A stretch of 38,594 nt of DNA from an uncultured Saprospiraceae bacterium (GCA_938022935.1 CALIHL010000061.1:1-38594), one strand, 5' to 3'. Numbered from the stretch's first letter, positions 8,766-17,923 are shown. The notes: a model not told the origin generated them from the letters alone. Program-made: numbers and translations.

Positions 8766-9617
8766 ATGGCTACGATAAACGTAAACCCGGGTAGAAACCC
8801 GCTTGAAGGGAAAAATCTGTCGAAATACCTTTTCCCAGCATTTATAGTGCTGATGCTCTTCTTACTCTTGACGAATACAACTTTCGTTACAATCTCTCCT
8901 GGACAAAAAGGAGTAAAATTTAAGAGATTTGCTGGAGGTATCCAAAAGGAAGAGATCTATGATCAAGGCTTTCATATTGTCATGCCTTGGGATAATATGA
9001 TCATCTATGATGTAAGAATAAATGAGGGGTTTGAGAAGATGGATGTTCTCTCAAAGAATGGTCTGTCGATTGCGGTAGAATTGTCTTATCGATTCAAGCC
9101 TAAAGCAGACAAGATTGGATATCTGCATGATAATATCGGAGCAGATTACATAGATCGGATCATTAATCCAGAGATAAGATCTGCAACGAGAGAAGTGATT
9201 GGTAAGTACTTGCCTGAGGAGCTTTACTCAACAAAGAGAGAGGCTATTCAGGATGAGATATTTACACAAACAAAGAATGCCATCGAATCTGCTTATTTGG
9301 ATATTGATGCCATTCTAATTAGATCTGTTCAGCTTCCAGACAAGTTAAAGGCGGCCATCGAGCAAAAGTTAGAGGAGGAGCAGTTGGCTTTTCAGTTTGA
9401 CTTTAAACTTGAGAGAGAGAGAAAGGAAGCTGAAAGAAAGATAATCGAAGCACAAGCTAAAGCTGATGCCAATAGGATACTTAGTGCAAGTATCACAGAT
9501 AAAATTCTAAAAGATAAAGGTATCGAAGCGACTCTTGAGTTAGCTCAATCACCGAATAGTAAAATTGTCATAGTTGGAGGAGGAAAGGAAGGACTTCCTT
9601 TGATCTTGAATAATTAA
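8766..9617 (+). CDS. Prohibitin-like SPFH/band 7 membrane protein
   Basis: A 283-residue single-pass membrane scaffold. A short cytoplasmic N-terminus precedes one transmembrane helix at about residues 20-40 (YLFPAFIVLMLFLLLTN). The SPFH domain follows at about 41-215, with VTISPGQKGVKFKRFAGGI and the prohibitin-like pattern YLPEELYSTKREAIQDEI. An alpha-helical coiled coil rich in Glu, Lys and Ala spans about 205-240 (LERERKEAERKIIEAQAKA). Family members oligomerise into large ring or cage assemblies that organise membrane microdomains and modulate FtsH-type proteases; no partner protease is adjacent here. The start is the ATG that gives the short N-terminus before the helix. The gene ends 17 bases before a 46-nt palindromic terminator shared with the convergent MBL-fold gene. 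Confidence 0.9.
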   Translation: MATINVNPGRNPLEGKNLSKYLFPAFIVLMLFLLLTNTTFVTISPGQKGVKFKRFAGGIQKEEIYDQGFHIVMPWDNMIIYDVRINEGFEKMDVLSKNGLSIAVELSYRFKPKADKIGYLHDNIGADYIDRIINPEIRSATREVIGKYLPEELYSTKREAIQDEIFTQTKNAIESAYLDIDAILIRSVQLPDKLKAAIEQKLEEEQLAFQFDFKLERERKEAERKIIEAQAKADANRILSASITDKILKDKGIEATLELAQSPNSKIVIVGGGKEGLPLILNN

Positions 9618-9634
9618 AATTATCACAGAGATAT

Positions 9635-9680
9635 AAATAGAAAAGGCCCTGAAGTAATTACTTCAGGGCCTTTTCTATTT
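9635..9680. terminator. Perfect 46-nt palindrome, bidirectional terminator
   Basis: Positions 9635-9680 are a perfect inverted repeat with no interruption: 23-nt arms meeting at AATT. The core is GGCCCTGAAG / CTTCAGGGCC, flanked by A-runs on the left and T-runs on the right. It lies between convergent genes (stop at 9617 on plus, stop at 9687 on minus) and works in either orientation. Confidence 0.9.
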
Positions 9681-9686
9681 TAAGAT

Positions 9687-10577
9687 TTAGTCTTCGGACG
9701 ATAGACTATTAAAAATAGTCTGTGATATTTTTTCGGCATTGATAAATCCCCAAGTCCACGCTTCGTAACCTTCTGTGATCTTGGATGGATCAAGGCTTTC
9801 GAGTGTGCCTCCGTTGTTGATATGATCAACGACTTTGTTTTTTGTAGCAGTTAAGAAAGCATGGTATATTACTAAGTCACTTTTAGTAGCCATCGGTCCA
9901 TGGCCAGGTATGATCTGAGTGTTGTCATCTACTAACATTAGTGCCGCCTCAGCCGCACTAATCACTCCGTCGATCGAGCCTCCGCTATTCAAATCTATAA
10001 ATGGAAATCTCTTGTGAAAGAAGCAATCTCCCATATGCAGTACATTACTTTCAGGAAAGAAAACAAAAGAGTCCCCATCTGTATGTGCTCTGTGGACGTG
10101 TGTTATGATCACAGGTTCGTCCATGATATAGAGTTGCATACCTTCTTTAAATGTCACAACAGGTAGCGCAATATCTGGAGAAGGCGGAGTTACTCTATCT
10201 CCTCTAACTACTTCTTTACTCATACGCCCTCTCACGTTTTCATGTGCGAAGATCATCGCTCCATCTTTGGCAAAGTTTTCATTGCCTCCAGAGTGATCTC
10301 CATGCCAATGTGTGTTGATCAGCCTTGTAGTTTTACCTCCTGATAGTTCTTTGATCTTTGCTTTTAGCTTATCTGAGAGAGGAGCAAACTGATCATCGAT
10401 CATTAGTACTTCATCATCGTTGATATATATACCGACATTTCCTCCAGAGCCTTCAAGCATATATATGTTGTCAGTCAGCTTGTAATCTTTTATAACAACA
10501 TCATCAAAGCGTCCTTGGGCAAACGATGAGAGTTGAATGACTGTAAGAGCTGAAAGAATAGCAACCCGTCTAAGCAT
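9687..10577 (-). CDS. Exported MBL-fold metallohydrolase
   Basis: A 296-residue zinc hydrolase of the metallo-beta-lactamase fold. An N-terminal signal peptide (residues 1-22, ending FAQG) sends it to the periplasm. The binuclear metal site is complete: H90-W-H92-G-D94-H95 (THWHGDHSGG), H165 in HTDGDS, the acidic ligand in HMGDC (about 181-185) and PGHGP near 225. The FFHKRFPFIDLNSGGS stretch marks a common environmental MBL-fold family of unknown physiological substrate rather than a proven carbapenemase. No antibiotic-resistance context is present. The gene stands alone, convergent with the prohibitin gene and divergent from the PHP-domain gene, whose ATG is 66 bases away. Confidence 0.88.
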   Translation of the reverse strand: MLRRVAILSALTVIQLSSFAQGRFDDVVIKDYKLTDNIYMLEGSGGNVGIYINDDEVLMIDDQFAPLSDKLKAKIKELSGGKTTRLINTHWHGDHSGGNENFAKDGAMIFAHENVRGRMSKEVVRGDRVTPPSPDIALPVVTFKEGMQLYIMDEPVIITHVHRAHTDGDSFVFFPESNVLHMGDCFFHKRFPFIDLNSGGSIDGVISAAEAALMLVDDNTQIIPGHGPMATKSDLVIYHAFLTATKNKVVDHINNGGTLESLDPSKITEGYEAWTWGFINAEKISQTIFNSLSSED

Positions 10578-10642
10578 GTTTATTTTTTTAGTATCATTAG
10601 CTAGCCATTGAGTTCAGTGGCTTAGGATATAAAAGTAAGACA

Positions 10643-11767
10643 ATGGATCAATTAAAGTTTATAGTTCGCAGCACATGGATGTTATTACTAACGATATCTG
10701 TCAATAGTGATGCGATTGGTCAAGATAGAGACAGAAAGATTGCTTTCCCTGATGTGCCTGGATATGTTAGCTTAAAGTGTGATTTGCATATACATACAGT
10801 ATTCTCGGATGGGAGCGTCTGGCCGGATATAAGGATACAAGAAGCTGTCAAAGATGACTTAGATGCTATCTCTTTAACTGAGCATCTTGAGTATCAGCCA
10901 CATCTAGATGACATACCTCATCCAGATCGTAATCGATCATATCTACTGGCTCAAGAATATGCAAAACCTTATGATCTAATGATTATCCATGGTGCTGAGA
11001 TAACTAAGGACATGCCTCCTGGCCATGCAAATGCCCTTTTTATAAATGACGCTAATCTGCTTAATCACGAAGATCCATTAACCGCTTATCGGGCTGCTAA
11101 GAAACAAGGCGCGTTTGTCTTTTGGAATCATCCCAATTGGATCCAGCAGCAAGAAGATGCTAAGCCGATCATATCATCCTTACATCAACAACTTATGGAT
11201 GAGGACCTATTGCATGGTATCGAAGTGGTGAATGATATAACATACAGTGAGCACAATTTTGAGTTGGCTATGAAGCATGGGTTGACAGCACTTGGCACTT
11301 CAGACATACATGGTCTGATAGATTGGCAGTTTGGATTAGTTGACGGAGGCCATCGTCCTATAACTATAGTTTTTGCAAAAGAGAGAAGTATAGAGTCAAT
11401 TAGAGAAGCATTATTTGCAGGAAGGACAGTATCATGGTTTAATGATATCCTAATAGGGAAAGAAGAATATATAAGACCCCTCGCAACTTCATCTCTTACT
11501 CTGAGAAGTAAAGACTTCATCGGTCCATCTTCTGTAGAGGAAATCGTAATCACTAATAACAGTAGTGCCAGATATGTACTTCGTAATCTTTCCAATCTCG
11601 AAAGTTATAATCAGTCTGATGTGATTATCGTCGAACCAGGAGGTGAAACATTAGTTCAGGTCATTACTAATGATGCTAAACCAATAATGAGTTTGAAAAT
11701 GGAAGTGTTGAGTACGGTGATAGGGATGCAGAAGCATCCAATCATTGATTTTACAATCAAGCAATAG
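10643..11767 (+). CDS. PHP-domain phosphoesterase (Sb-PDE-like)
   Basis: A 374-residue putative metal-dependent phosphoesterase. A hydrophobic N-terminal stretch (residues 9-26) suggests export. The PHP domain spans about 42-260 with its metal ligands in order: H49-x-H51 in CDLHIHT, D56 (FSDGS), E80-H81 (LTEH), E119 (HGAEI), H128 (PPGHAN), H163 (FWNHPNW) and the GTSDIHG block near 226. The C-terminal 120 residues form a separate beta-rich domain. The layout resembles the Sb-PDE family phosphodiesterases of Bacteroidota; the true substrate is unknown. It ends one base from the stop of the convergent hemA gene, with no terminator between them. Confidence 0.85.
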   Translation: MDQLKFIVRSTWMLLLTISVNSDAIGQDRDRKIAFPDVPGYVSLKCDLHIHTVFSDGSVWPDIRIQEAVKDDLDAISLTEHLEYQPHLDDIPHPDRNRSYLLAQEYAKPYDLMIIHGAEITKDMPPGHANALFINDANLLNHEDPLTAYRAAKKQGAFVFWNHPNWIQQQEDAKPIISSLHQQLMDEDLLHGIEVVNDITYSEHNFELAMKHGLTALGTSDIHGLIDWQFGLVDGGHRPITIVFAKERSIESIREALFAGRTVSWFNDILIGKEEYIRPLATSSLTLRSKDFIGPSSVEEIVITNNSSARYVLRNLSNLESYNQSDVIIVEPGGETLVQVITNDAKPIMSLKMEVLSTVIGMQKHPIIDFTIKQ

Positions 11768-11768
11768 A

Positions 11769-13010
11769 TTAATCAACTATCTCTTTAGCCATCTTCATAG
11801 GAACGGCAATACACTTCTTTTCCATGTATGAGGCGATCTCTTTGATAAGTTCTTGAGCTTCATCCGGTAGTGCTTCGATTTTGTCTTTGTACACCAAGTT
11901 AAGCGCTCTGTCTTTAACTTTGCTGATCTCTTGTGGTAGGGATCCTAGGGCTTGTTCTACTTTTCTTCTATCATATAACTTAGAAAAGTCAGCGACATGC
12001 CCAGATATAATTTTTTTCGCGGCACTTATGTTGCTACTTCTAAACTTCATGTTTTCTTCAGCCAATGCTCTAATGCCATCGATAGAGATATAATCAACAG
12101 ATTCTAATTGAGCAACGTTGCGAGCTACATTGTTTGGTATAGATAGATCGATCAGTAGTTTTGAATCATTTGCGTCAGCGATACTATTGTAAACATCTAA
12201 AGTGATGATCGGATCCTGAGCCGCTGTGCATGTGAATATACAATCGAACCCGTCTTTATAATCTGTAAGCTCACCCAAGTAGCGCGCCTCGGCTCCAAGT
12301 TCATTGCTTAACTTTTGAGCATTGTCAAGAGATCTATTGAAAATAATGATGTTGCGATAACCATGTTTTTTCAAAAACCTGCCAACTGTACTGTTGGTCT
12401 CTCCAGATCCTATCATTAGGATTTTGGCTGTAGTATCGAGCTTCCTTTTTAGAAACTCCTTGATAGCCAAGGAAACGACAGATACAGGCTTGGCGCCAAT
12501 GGCAGTATTAGTATAAACATCTTTGGCAGCTTTAACTGTTGATTGCTCAACCAGTCTCATCTTATCACCACACAGTTGTTGCTCTTTACTTTGATTATAA
12601 GCCTCTCTAAATTGTCTGAAAATCTCTCTTTCCCCAACCACCAGTGAGTTGACAGAAGAGGCTACTTCCTTTATATGGTTAATAGCTTCGATACCTTGAT
12701 AACATTCTACGATCATATCAAGGCGCGATAACTGAGTTTCGCCGAGATCAGGATTGACTACTGTGAAAAAGTCACCGACCGACTCGTGATTGATCTTAGC
12801 CTGTCCATAAAAGAGGAAGATAACTCGGTTACAAGTATTGAGATAGATGATCTCATCTTGTCCAAACGACTGTTTTAGCGACTGTAGTTTAGTTGTTAGC
12901 TCCTGCTGCGAGCTATATCTTACGATAAAATGCTCAAGATCTTCAGTATTGAGGACCTTATGGTTAACGGTTATTAGCTTGTAGTTATCGACCATATCGC
13001 TATCTCTCAA
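11769..13010 (-). CDS. hemA: Glutamyl-tRNA reductase
   Basis: Cytoplasmic enzyme that reduces Glu-tRNA(Glu) with NADPH to glutamate-1-semialdehyde, the first committed step of C5 tetrapyrrole and heme synthesis. The catalytic cysteine is C60 in LNTCNR. A helical segment with VNSLVVGEREIFRQFREAY (from about 128) is the most conserved part of the family. The NADP-binding domain starts near 196 (MIGSGETNSTVGRFLKKHG). The C-terminal helices (about 320-413) mediate dimerisation. The length of 413 fits. Either M1 or M6 (MVDNYKLITVNHK) could be the start; family alignments usually begin close to the second. No hemC, hemD or hemL lies next to it, so it is a stand-alone locus divergent from the acyl-CoA ligase gene. 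Confidence 0.95.
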   Translation of the reverse strand: MRDSDMVDNYKLITVNHKVLNTEDLEHFIVRYSSQQELTTKLQSLKQSFGQDEIIYLNTCNRVIFLFYGQAKINHESVGDFFTVVNPDLGETQLSRLDMIVECYQGIEAINHIKEVASSVNSLVVGEREIFRQFREAYNQSKEQQLCGDKMRLVEQSTVKAAKDVYTNTAIGAKPVSVVSLAIKEFLKRKLDTTAKILMIGSGETNSTVGRFLKKHGYRNIIIFNRSLDNAQKLSNELGAEARYLGELTDYKDGFDCIFTCTAAQDPIITLDVYNSIADANDSKLLIDLSIPNNVARNVAQLESVDYISIDGIRALAEENMKFRSSNISAAKKIISGHVADFSKLYDRRKVEQALGSLPQEISKVKDRALNLVYKDKIEALPDEAQELIKEIASYMEKKCIAVPMKMAKEIVD

Positions 13011-13120
13011 AATTATGATTTACCCATATCTCTTTTGTCATTGTTATGTCATCTTGGACCGTCCAGGTGGGTATAATTTGTATATTGTTAGTGGCATCAA
13101 GATGCTTTTCACTGTTGTAA

Positions 13121-14806
13121 ATGATAGAAAGGATGAACAACGATCTAAGGTCAATAATTGACAACTTTTATCACTGGGAAAAAACAAAGCCCAATGCTAC
13201 TTTTCTTCGTCAGCCGAATGGGGCAAGTTGGAAGACAATGACCTATAGAGAGGCAGGACAAGAGGCACGGACAATGGCTTCAGCTTTGAAAGGTATGGGG
13301 CTTGAAAAAGGTGATCATATCGGCATCTTATCCAAGAACTGCTATCACTGGATATTGGCAGACCTGGCCATTATGATGGGGAACTATGTCTCTGTACCAT
13401 TCTATGCCAGCTTGCCAAAGAAAAAGCTTGAAGAGGTTGTGGCCCTGAGTGATATAAAAGGCTTGTTTATAGGCAAACTGGACTCTTGGGGAGATAAAGG
13501 AGATGATCTTTCATCCGATCTCAAAATGATCAAGTTTCCTCAATATCCTGGTAATGCTGAGATCACCAAAGGTGAAGCTTGGGGTAATTTGATTGCGAAT
13601 CATGAGCCCTTAAGAGGAAATCCATCACCCGATCTGGAGGACCTATGGACGATAAAGTTTACCTCGGGTACGACTGGAACACCAAAAGGCGTCATGCACA
13701 CACATAAGACACCAGCCTTAGTAATGCAAGACGAAGAGAAAACAGGTTGGATCGGTATCATGAATCTCAAAGAGCACAAGTTCTTTTCATTTTTACCTTT
13801 AAATCATGTGGGTGAGCGCATGGGGGTTCAGGTGCCCTGTATCTATGCAGGTGGATCTATTTCATTCGCTGAGTCATTAGATACGTTTGCTAAGAATATC
13901 CAAGATACGCAGCCCACCATGCTTTTTGCTGTTCCGAGGATATGGACAAAATTTTACCAAGGTGTCACTGCTAAGATGCCTCAGAAGAAACTCAATCGAC
14001 TATTGAGCATCCCGATTGTATCTGGGATGACTAAAAAGAAAATTAGAAAAGCACTTGGCCTTGGCGATATACAGATAGCAGCAACAGGAGCGGCGATAAC
14101 ATCAGAGCATCTTAAAAAATGGTACAAGAGCTTGGGTATCCACTTGATAGAAGCGTATGGTATGACTGAGGTGTGTGGATCTATGACCAATAGTCCTGAT
14201 CCTAACTCACCAGCAGACTCTGTAGGGAAAGCAATACCTGTAGGGGAGGTTAAGATCGACCCAGACTCTGGTGAGATATTGATGAAGACTCCTTATATCA
14301 TGAAAGGATATTATAAAGATCCAGAGAAAACAGCAGAAGTTCTGGTTGATGGATGGATGCATAGCGGAGATAGAGGAACAAAAGATGAGAATGGTTATGT
14401 GCGTGTCATCGGTAGAGTAAAAGATGCATTTAAAACTTCCAAAGGAAGCTACATAACACCAAATCCTATGGAGGAGGTACTATCTAAAAATGAATATATA
14501 GAGCAATGTTGTGTAGCTGGATTAGGCATACCTCAGCCTATCTGTCTGGTTAACCTATCAGAACAAGGGCAAAAAGAACAGCGGGCTGTTGTCAGTGCTT
14601 CTTTAGAATCAGATCTAAAGGCTCTTAATGGATCACTTTCTAATTATGAATGTGTATCTACGATCATAGTTAATAGAGATACTTGGTCAGAGTCCAACGA
14701 TATGCTGACACCTACATTGAAGGTCAAAAGAGGGAAGTTGGATGATGTCTATGGACAAAATTATCTTGCTTGGCACGAAGGTAAAGAGCAGGTGATCTGG
14801 GAGTAG
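13121..14806 (+). CDS. Long-chain fatty acid--CoA ligase (AMP-binding)
   Basis: A 561-residue ANL-superfamily enzyme that activates a carboxylic acid, probably a long-chain fatty acid, with ATP to acyl-AMP and then acyl-CoA. The P-loop FTSGTTGTPKG lies at 180-190 and is followed by VMHTHKT. The EAYGMTE motif (about 345), the hinge-region SGDRG (about 417) and the GRVKDAFKTSKGSYITP segment (about 433-450) with its catalytic Lys complete the set. The C-terminal domain is somewhat short for classical FadD, consistent with the FadD15/LACS-like branch. Starts at M1 or M5 are both possible. The gene is monocistronic, divergent from hemA, with 110 bases between the two starts. No terminator is obvious in the 150 bases after it. 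Confidence 0.92.
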   Translation: MIERMNNDLRSIIDNFYHWEKTKPNATFLRQPNGASWKTMTYREAGQEARTMASALKGMGLEKGDHIGILSKNCYHWILADLAIMMGNYVSVPFYASLPKKKLEEVVALSDIKGLFIGKLDSWGDKGDDLSSDLKMIKFPQYPGNAEITKGEAWGNLIANHEPLRGNPSPDLEDLWTIKFTSGTTGTPKGVMHTHKTPALVMQDEEKTGWIGIMNLKEHKFFSFLPLNHVGERMGVQVPCIYAGGSISFAESLDTFAKNIQDTQPTMLFAVPRIWTKFYQGVTAKMPQKKLNRLLSIPIVSGMTKKKIRKALGLGDIQIAATGAAITSEHLKKWYKSLGIHLIEAYGMTEVCGSMTNSPDPNSPADSVGKAIPVGEVKIDPDSGEILMKTPYIMKGYYKDPEKTAEVLVDGWMHSGDRGTKDENGYVRVIGRVKDAFKTSKGSYITPNPMEEVLSKNEYIEQCCVAGLGIPQPICLVNLSEQGQKEQRAVVSASLESDLKALNGSLSNYECVSTIIVNRDTWSESNDMLTPTLKVKRGKLDDVYGQNYLAWHEGKEQVIWE

Positions 14807-14956
14807 GTTAGATTGCTTTCGACCCCACTCAATCAATATGTTAAATTAAGTTGACTGAAGTCTAATTTTTTTTGAGTTGATGCCGAGATATACATTTGTT
14901 GATTTCTAATTGCTTCAACCCGAAGTATAGTATTAGAGTGTCTGAGTAATTCGTTT

Positions 14957-15382
14957 CTAATTGGAAAAGAAAGCGATCATAACAACAAGCTTAACTGTCC
15001 AGCATATAGTTCTAATCCAATTGGTCTTGATCAGTCGATCAACGAGTTCGCCTTTATAATCATTGGATAGCTTCTGATGTATTGGGACCTGAATCAAAAA
15101 GGTGGAAAGCCATAGGACAATGACGAGCACTAACAGAGTAACAGTCAAAGATGAAAAGTTGAGATAGAGGCCCAGGCTCACAAATATCAGCTCAATAACC
15201 ATCAATGGTGCGACAATAGGTGATATAGAAAAAGTATGAAACTTGTGAAATTCTAACTCTTTATCCGGATCGATAAATCTAAAGGTAGGGTAGTGCAATA
15301 TCTGTATGACCCATATAAGAGCAACCAACATAGCAGTCACAATAATATGTGCTAAGTCTATGTATGGCAGAAGACCACTCAC
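14957..15382 (-). CDS. Four-helix membrane protein, last gene of a three-gene operon
   Basis: A 141-residue protein with four predicted membrane helices near 8-27, 51-72, 77-97 and 120-138. Conserved-looking features are IQILHYPTFRF (about 26-36) after the first helix, HKFHTFSISPIV before the second, VPIHQKLSNDY in the loop and LIKTNWIRTICWTVK before the fourth. I recognise the pattern from uncharacterised Bacteroidota membrane proteins but not a named function. Its start overlaps the stop of the upstream flippase-like gene by 4 bases, a classic translational-coupling arrangement, so it very likely acts with that gene. Confidence 0.7.
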   Translation of the reverse strand: MSGLLPYIDLAHIIVTAMLVALIWVIQILHYPTFRFIDPDKELEFHKFHTFSISPIVAPLMVIELIFVSLGLYLNFSSLTVTLLVLVIVLWLSTFLIQVPIHQKLSNDYKGELVDRLIKTNWIRTICWTVKLVVMIAFFSN

Positions 15383-16434
15383 TCTTTAGATAGTTGTTTT
15401 AATACAACCCAAGCTCCTAAAAGTGCAGGTATGAATATTAGAAAACTGCGATGAAGTAAGGTGATAGAACCAGTATAATCATCAGATATGAATTGGCCCA
15501 TCAATGCAACCAAGGATATCTCTGCGATACCACTTCCTCCCGGACTTGGAGCAAAGTATAATAGAAGATATAGTACAGCCATCACTGCAACAATAGCCCA
15601 AAAATCAACCGATAAGCCAAATGCCAAAGCGAATATATATGCTAGGGCATACTTGTTAAAGTAGAGTGCTACGGTAAGTAGAAAGCTATAAATCATCAGC
15701 TGTGGCTTAGTCTTCAGCAGGCCTATATACTTCTTTTGATAGTCTGTCATAGACACAACAGCTTTTTCTCCTAAGCTTTTGAGCTTGTCTCCCCATTTGC
15801 TCGATAAGTTGCTCATCAATCCTCCTATGAAGAATATAATCTTACCTAAAAGCTGAGGTGAAAAAAGCCCAATTAGAATAACGATAAGTAAGGTCGTGAA
15901 TACGCTAAAACCAAATTGAGTCAGTGTGTATACGAAGCCATCAGGTATCTTATCTTTTAAAATGTAAATGGCTAAGGCACCAGTAAGTGGAAAGAAAACT
16001 AGTGTTGATATCCAATTAAAAAAACTGGCTGATATGTTGTCTGCTAGACTTACGCCATTCCTGTAGAAGATATACCACTGGGCTGGGCCGCCACCGCTTT
16101 GTGATGGTGTTACGGCACCCATAAAAATATTAGCAAGGTTGGCTTTTATACTAACCACCTGGCTGATACCGGGTACAAACTCTTTTATAAAAATGTGGTT
16201 CCGCAGTCCACCTATGTATAGATCAGTGAATATAAAAACTAAGCCGAGTAAGAGATAGTTTACTTTTATTTGTGACCATGCTTCAAGTGTTTTTCCAGTA
16301 TTAGTATAGAGGAAGATGCCGATGAGCGAGATAAGTGAGATAGAGATAAAAACTATAATCCCTCTTTTTATCACTTTGATGTTAAACACTTCAGTGATGT
16401 CCATTCCCTTTTTGTTCTGATCGGAGTCTGACAT
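15379..16434 (-). CDS. Flippase-like / LPG synthase transmembrane-domain protein
   Basis: A 351-residue polytopic membrane protein of the lysylphosphatidylglycerol-synthase TM family (formerly UPF0104). About eight hydrophobic helices start at residue 29. The family signatures are SQSGGGPAQWYIFYRNG (about 113-129) and FAPSPGGSGIAEISLV (about 295-310). There is no C-terminal aminoacyl-transferase domain, so it is the membrane module alone, thought in this family to handle or flip lipids, not a complete MprF. It lies 13 bases after the phosphodiesterase gene and overlaps the following 4-helix gene by 4 bases. A role in envelope lipid handling together with these two is inferred. Confidence 0.85.
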   Translation of the reverse strand: MSDSDQNKKGMDITEVFNIKVIKRGIIVFISISLISLIGIFLYTNTGKTLEAWSQIKVNYLLLGLVFIFTDLYIGGLRNHIFIKEFVPGISQVVSIKANLANIFMGAVTPSQSGGGPAQWYIFYRNGVSLADNISASFFNWISTLVFFPLTGALAIYILKDKIPDGFVYTLTQFGFSVFTTLLIVILIGLFSPQLLGKIIFFIGGLMSNLSSKWGDKLKSLGEKAVVSMTDYQKKYIGLLKTKPQLMIYSFLLTVALYFNKYALAYIFALAFGLSVDFWAIVAVMAVLYLLLYFAPSPGGSGIAEISLVALMGQFISDDYTGSITLLHRSFLIFIPALLGAWVVLKQLSKE

Positions 16435-16447
16435 TTACAAAAGTGGT

Positions 16448-17830
16448 TTAGTCCAGCCAGTTTCTAATGACGCTGTTGATATGACTTGTTCTAATTGGTT
16501 TATCTATCAATCCCTTTTTATTAGTGAGAACGGGCACGTGCATATGCTCCCAGTGGAGTGACCCATGTGACCCTTTGTGTTCTGGGATCTCCCAAAAGTC
16601 TCTTAGGTCATATCCTGTTGCCGCACTTATGACAACGTCTCCTGCTCTATCACTTTTCATTAATTGATGGATCTGATAAAGCGCATCTGGATACGATGAT
16701 TCAAATGTATTTTCAAAACACTCATTCTCATCCATTGGATCAGTCAAGGATCCATAGCCTAATGGATCTGCTGACTCGGGATGATAAGTCAACTTCTCTT
16801 GCTCGTTGATATTTATAATTGCTTCTCCATCTTCAGATTGGATACGGATGGATTTGGCATCATTTCTATAGATAATAAAATCGATTGCCTTTTCTGTAAC
16901 GAAATCATCTAAGGCAGTTCCATGCTTACTCTTTAATTCTTCAGCGTAGTAGTGACCTTCTTGATCAAGAAAACTAAGACTCCCAAAAGAGTTGCCCGAT
17001 ATGAATACCGCCAGATTAGGCTTGATCGTCATTAAAGCTGGATATTCTAAAACTCTATATCCTTTCTTTTTAAAATACTTGCCCAGATCAAGATGACTAT
17101 GTGTAGAACTTAAGCCATGATCTGAGACCATGATGATTAAGGTGTTTTTGTATTCTCCCTTTTCTTTAAGTCGGGATACAACTTTTCCTAAGCTTTTATC
17201 AACTATCCTATATGAGTCTTTGGTACGATCATCTTCAAAGTGATATGTATGAGAATCCCAATCGACACTTGGGAATACTGCAAAAACGAATTGAGGATCT
17301 AACTCTAAGCTTTCCATCAATCTAAGATGACCAGCTTCGTCAACAGGATGATGCTCGTGATAAAAGTGAGCTCGGAAGTAGAGTTTTGTCTTGCCTTTCT
17401 TGGTCAAGTCATTTTCCTCCTTAACACCTTTAGTGATCATATTGTAGATGTTATATCCGTCAGGATACAACTCAAACAAGGATGGCTTCTCATCATCCAT
17501 GTCATCATTGAAGAACTTGGCTTCATAGCCACAATAGCTTCTCATGGCATCTCTGGACCATCGACTTTTCTCAAAGTACTTCTTCTTATCGAACCATCTT
17601 ATACCTGTGATGTCGTGTTGTCCAGGATGATGACCAGTCAAAAACGGTAGGTATGCCGGACCAGTTGTCGATGGGTAGCAAGTTGATCCTTTTGTGAATG
17701 AGCCCTGCTCCATCAATAGCTCTTTTATGTTGGGTAGTTGACCTTGCTCCGCCAACTTGGCCATCACATCAGGCCTTGCTCCGTCAACCAAATAAAAGAT
17801 AACTTTCCGTTTTTTAAAGGGTCCCTTCAT
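16448..17830 (-). CDS. Alkaline-phosphatase-superfamily phosphodiesterase (NPP type)
   Basis: A 460-residue type I phosphodiesterase/nucleotide pyrophosphatase-like enzyme. Metal and nucleophile positions are in place: D16 in YLVDGARPD, the nucleophile Thr in CYPSTTGP (51-58), D and H in SVDWDSHTYHF (about 192), D and H in SDHGLSSTHSH (about 240) and a late His in GSHGSLHWEH (about 428). The protein starts directly at the fold with KKRKVIFYLVDG and has no signal peptide, unlike most secreted homologues, so it probably works in the cytoplasm. It heads the minus-strand operon with the flippase-like and 4-helix membrane genes, which suggests a phospholipid or glycerophosphoryl substrate on the inner face of the membrane. 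The substrate is inferred, not shown. Confidence 0.85.
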   Translation of the reverse strand: MKGPFKKRKVIFYLVDGARPDVMAKLAEQGQLPNIKELLMEQGSFTKGSTCYPSTTGPAYLPFLTGHHPGQHDITGIRWFDKKKYFEKSRWSRDAMRSYCGYEAKFFNDDMDDEKPSLFELYPDGYNIYNMITKGVKEENDLTKKGKTKLYFRAHFYHEHHPVDEAGHLRLMESLELDPQFVFAVFPSVDWDSHTYHFEDDRTKDSYRIVDKSLGKVVSRLKEKGEYKNTLIIMVSDHGLSSTHSHLDLGKYFKKKGYRVLEYPALMTIKPNLAVFISGNSFGSLSFLDQEGHYYAEELKSKHGTALDDFVTEKAIDFIIYRNDAKSIRIQSEDGEAIININEQEKLTYHPESADPLGYGSLTDPMDENECFENTFESSYPDALYQIHQLMKSDRAGDVVISAATGYDLRDFWEIPEHKGSHGSLHWEHMHVPVLTNKKGLIDKPIRTSHINSVIRNWLD

Positions 17831-17915
17831 ACGCCACCAAAAGTAGATTTATTAGTGTGTTTGGCATAGAACTTCAAGCAATAATCGACGGACAGATGGT
17901 ATAGATATATATGCG

Positions 17916-17923
17916 TAACTTTG
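17916..17923 (+). promoter_or_regulatory. Candidate -7 box of the DEAD-box helicase promoter
   Basis: TAACTTTG matches the TAnnTTTG element of Bacteroidota promoters and lies 44 bases before the helicase ATG, leaving a leader of roughly 38 nt. No TTTG -33 element is seen at normal spacing. Confidence 0.4.

Noticed and set aside
9687-10577. MBL-fold protein as a beta-lactam resistance gene
   Set aside because: The metal site alone is shared by many hydrolases, and the FPFIDLNSGGS pattern belongs to a broad environmental family; there is no mobile or resistance context.
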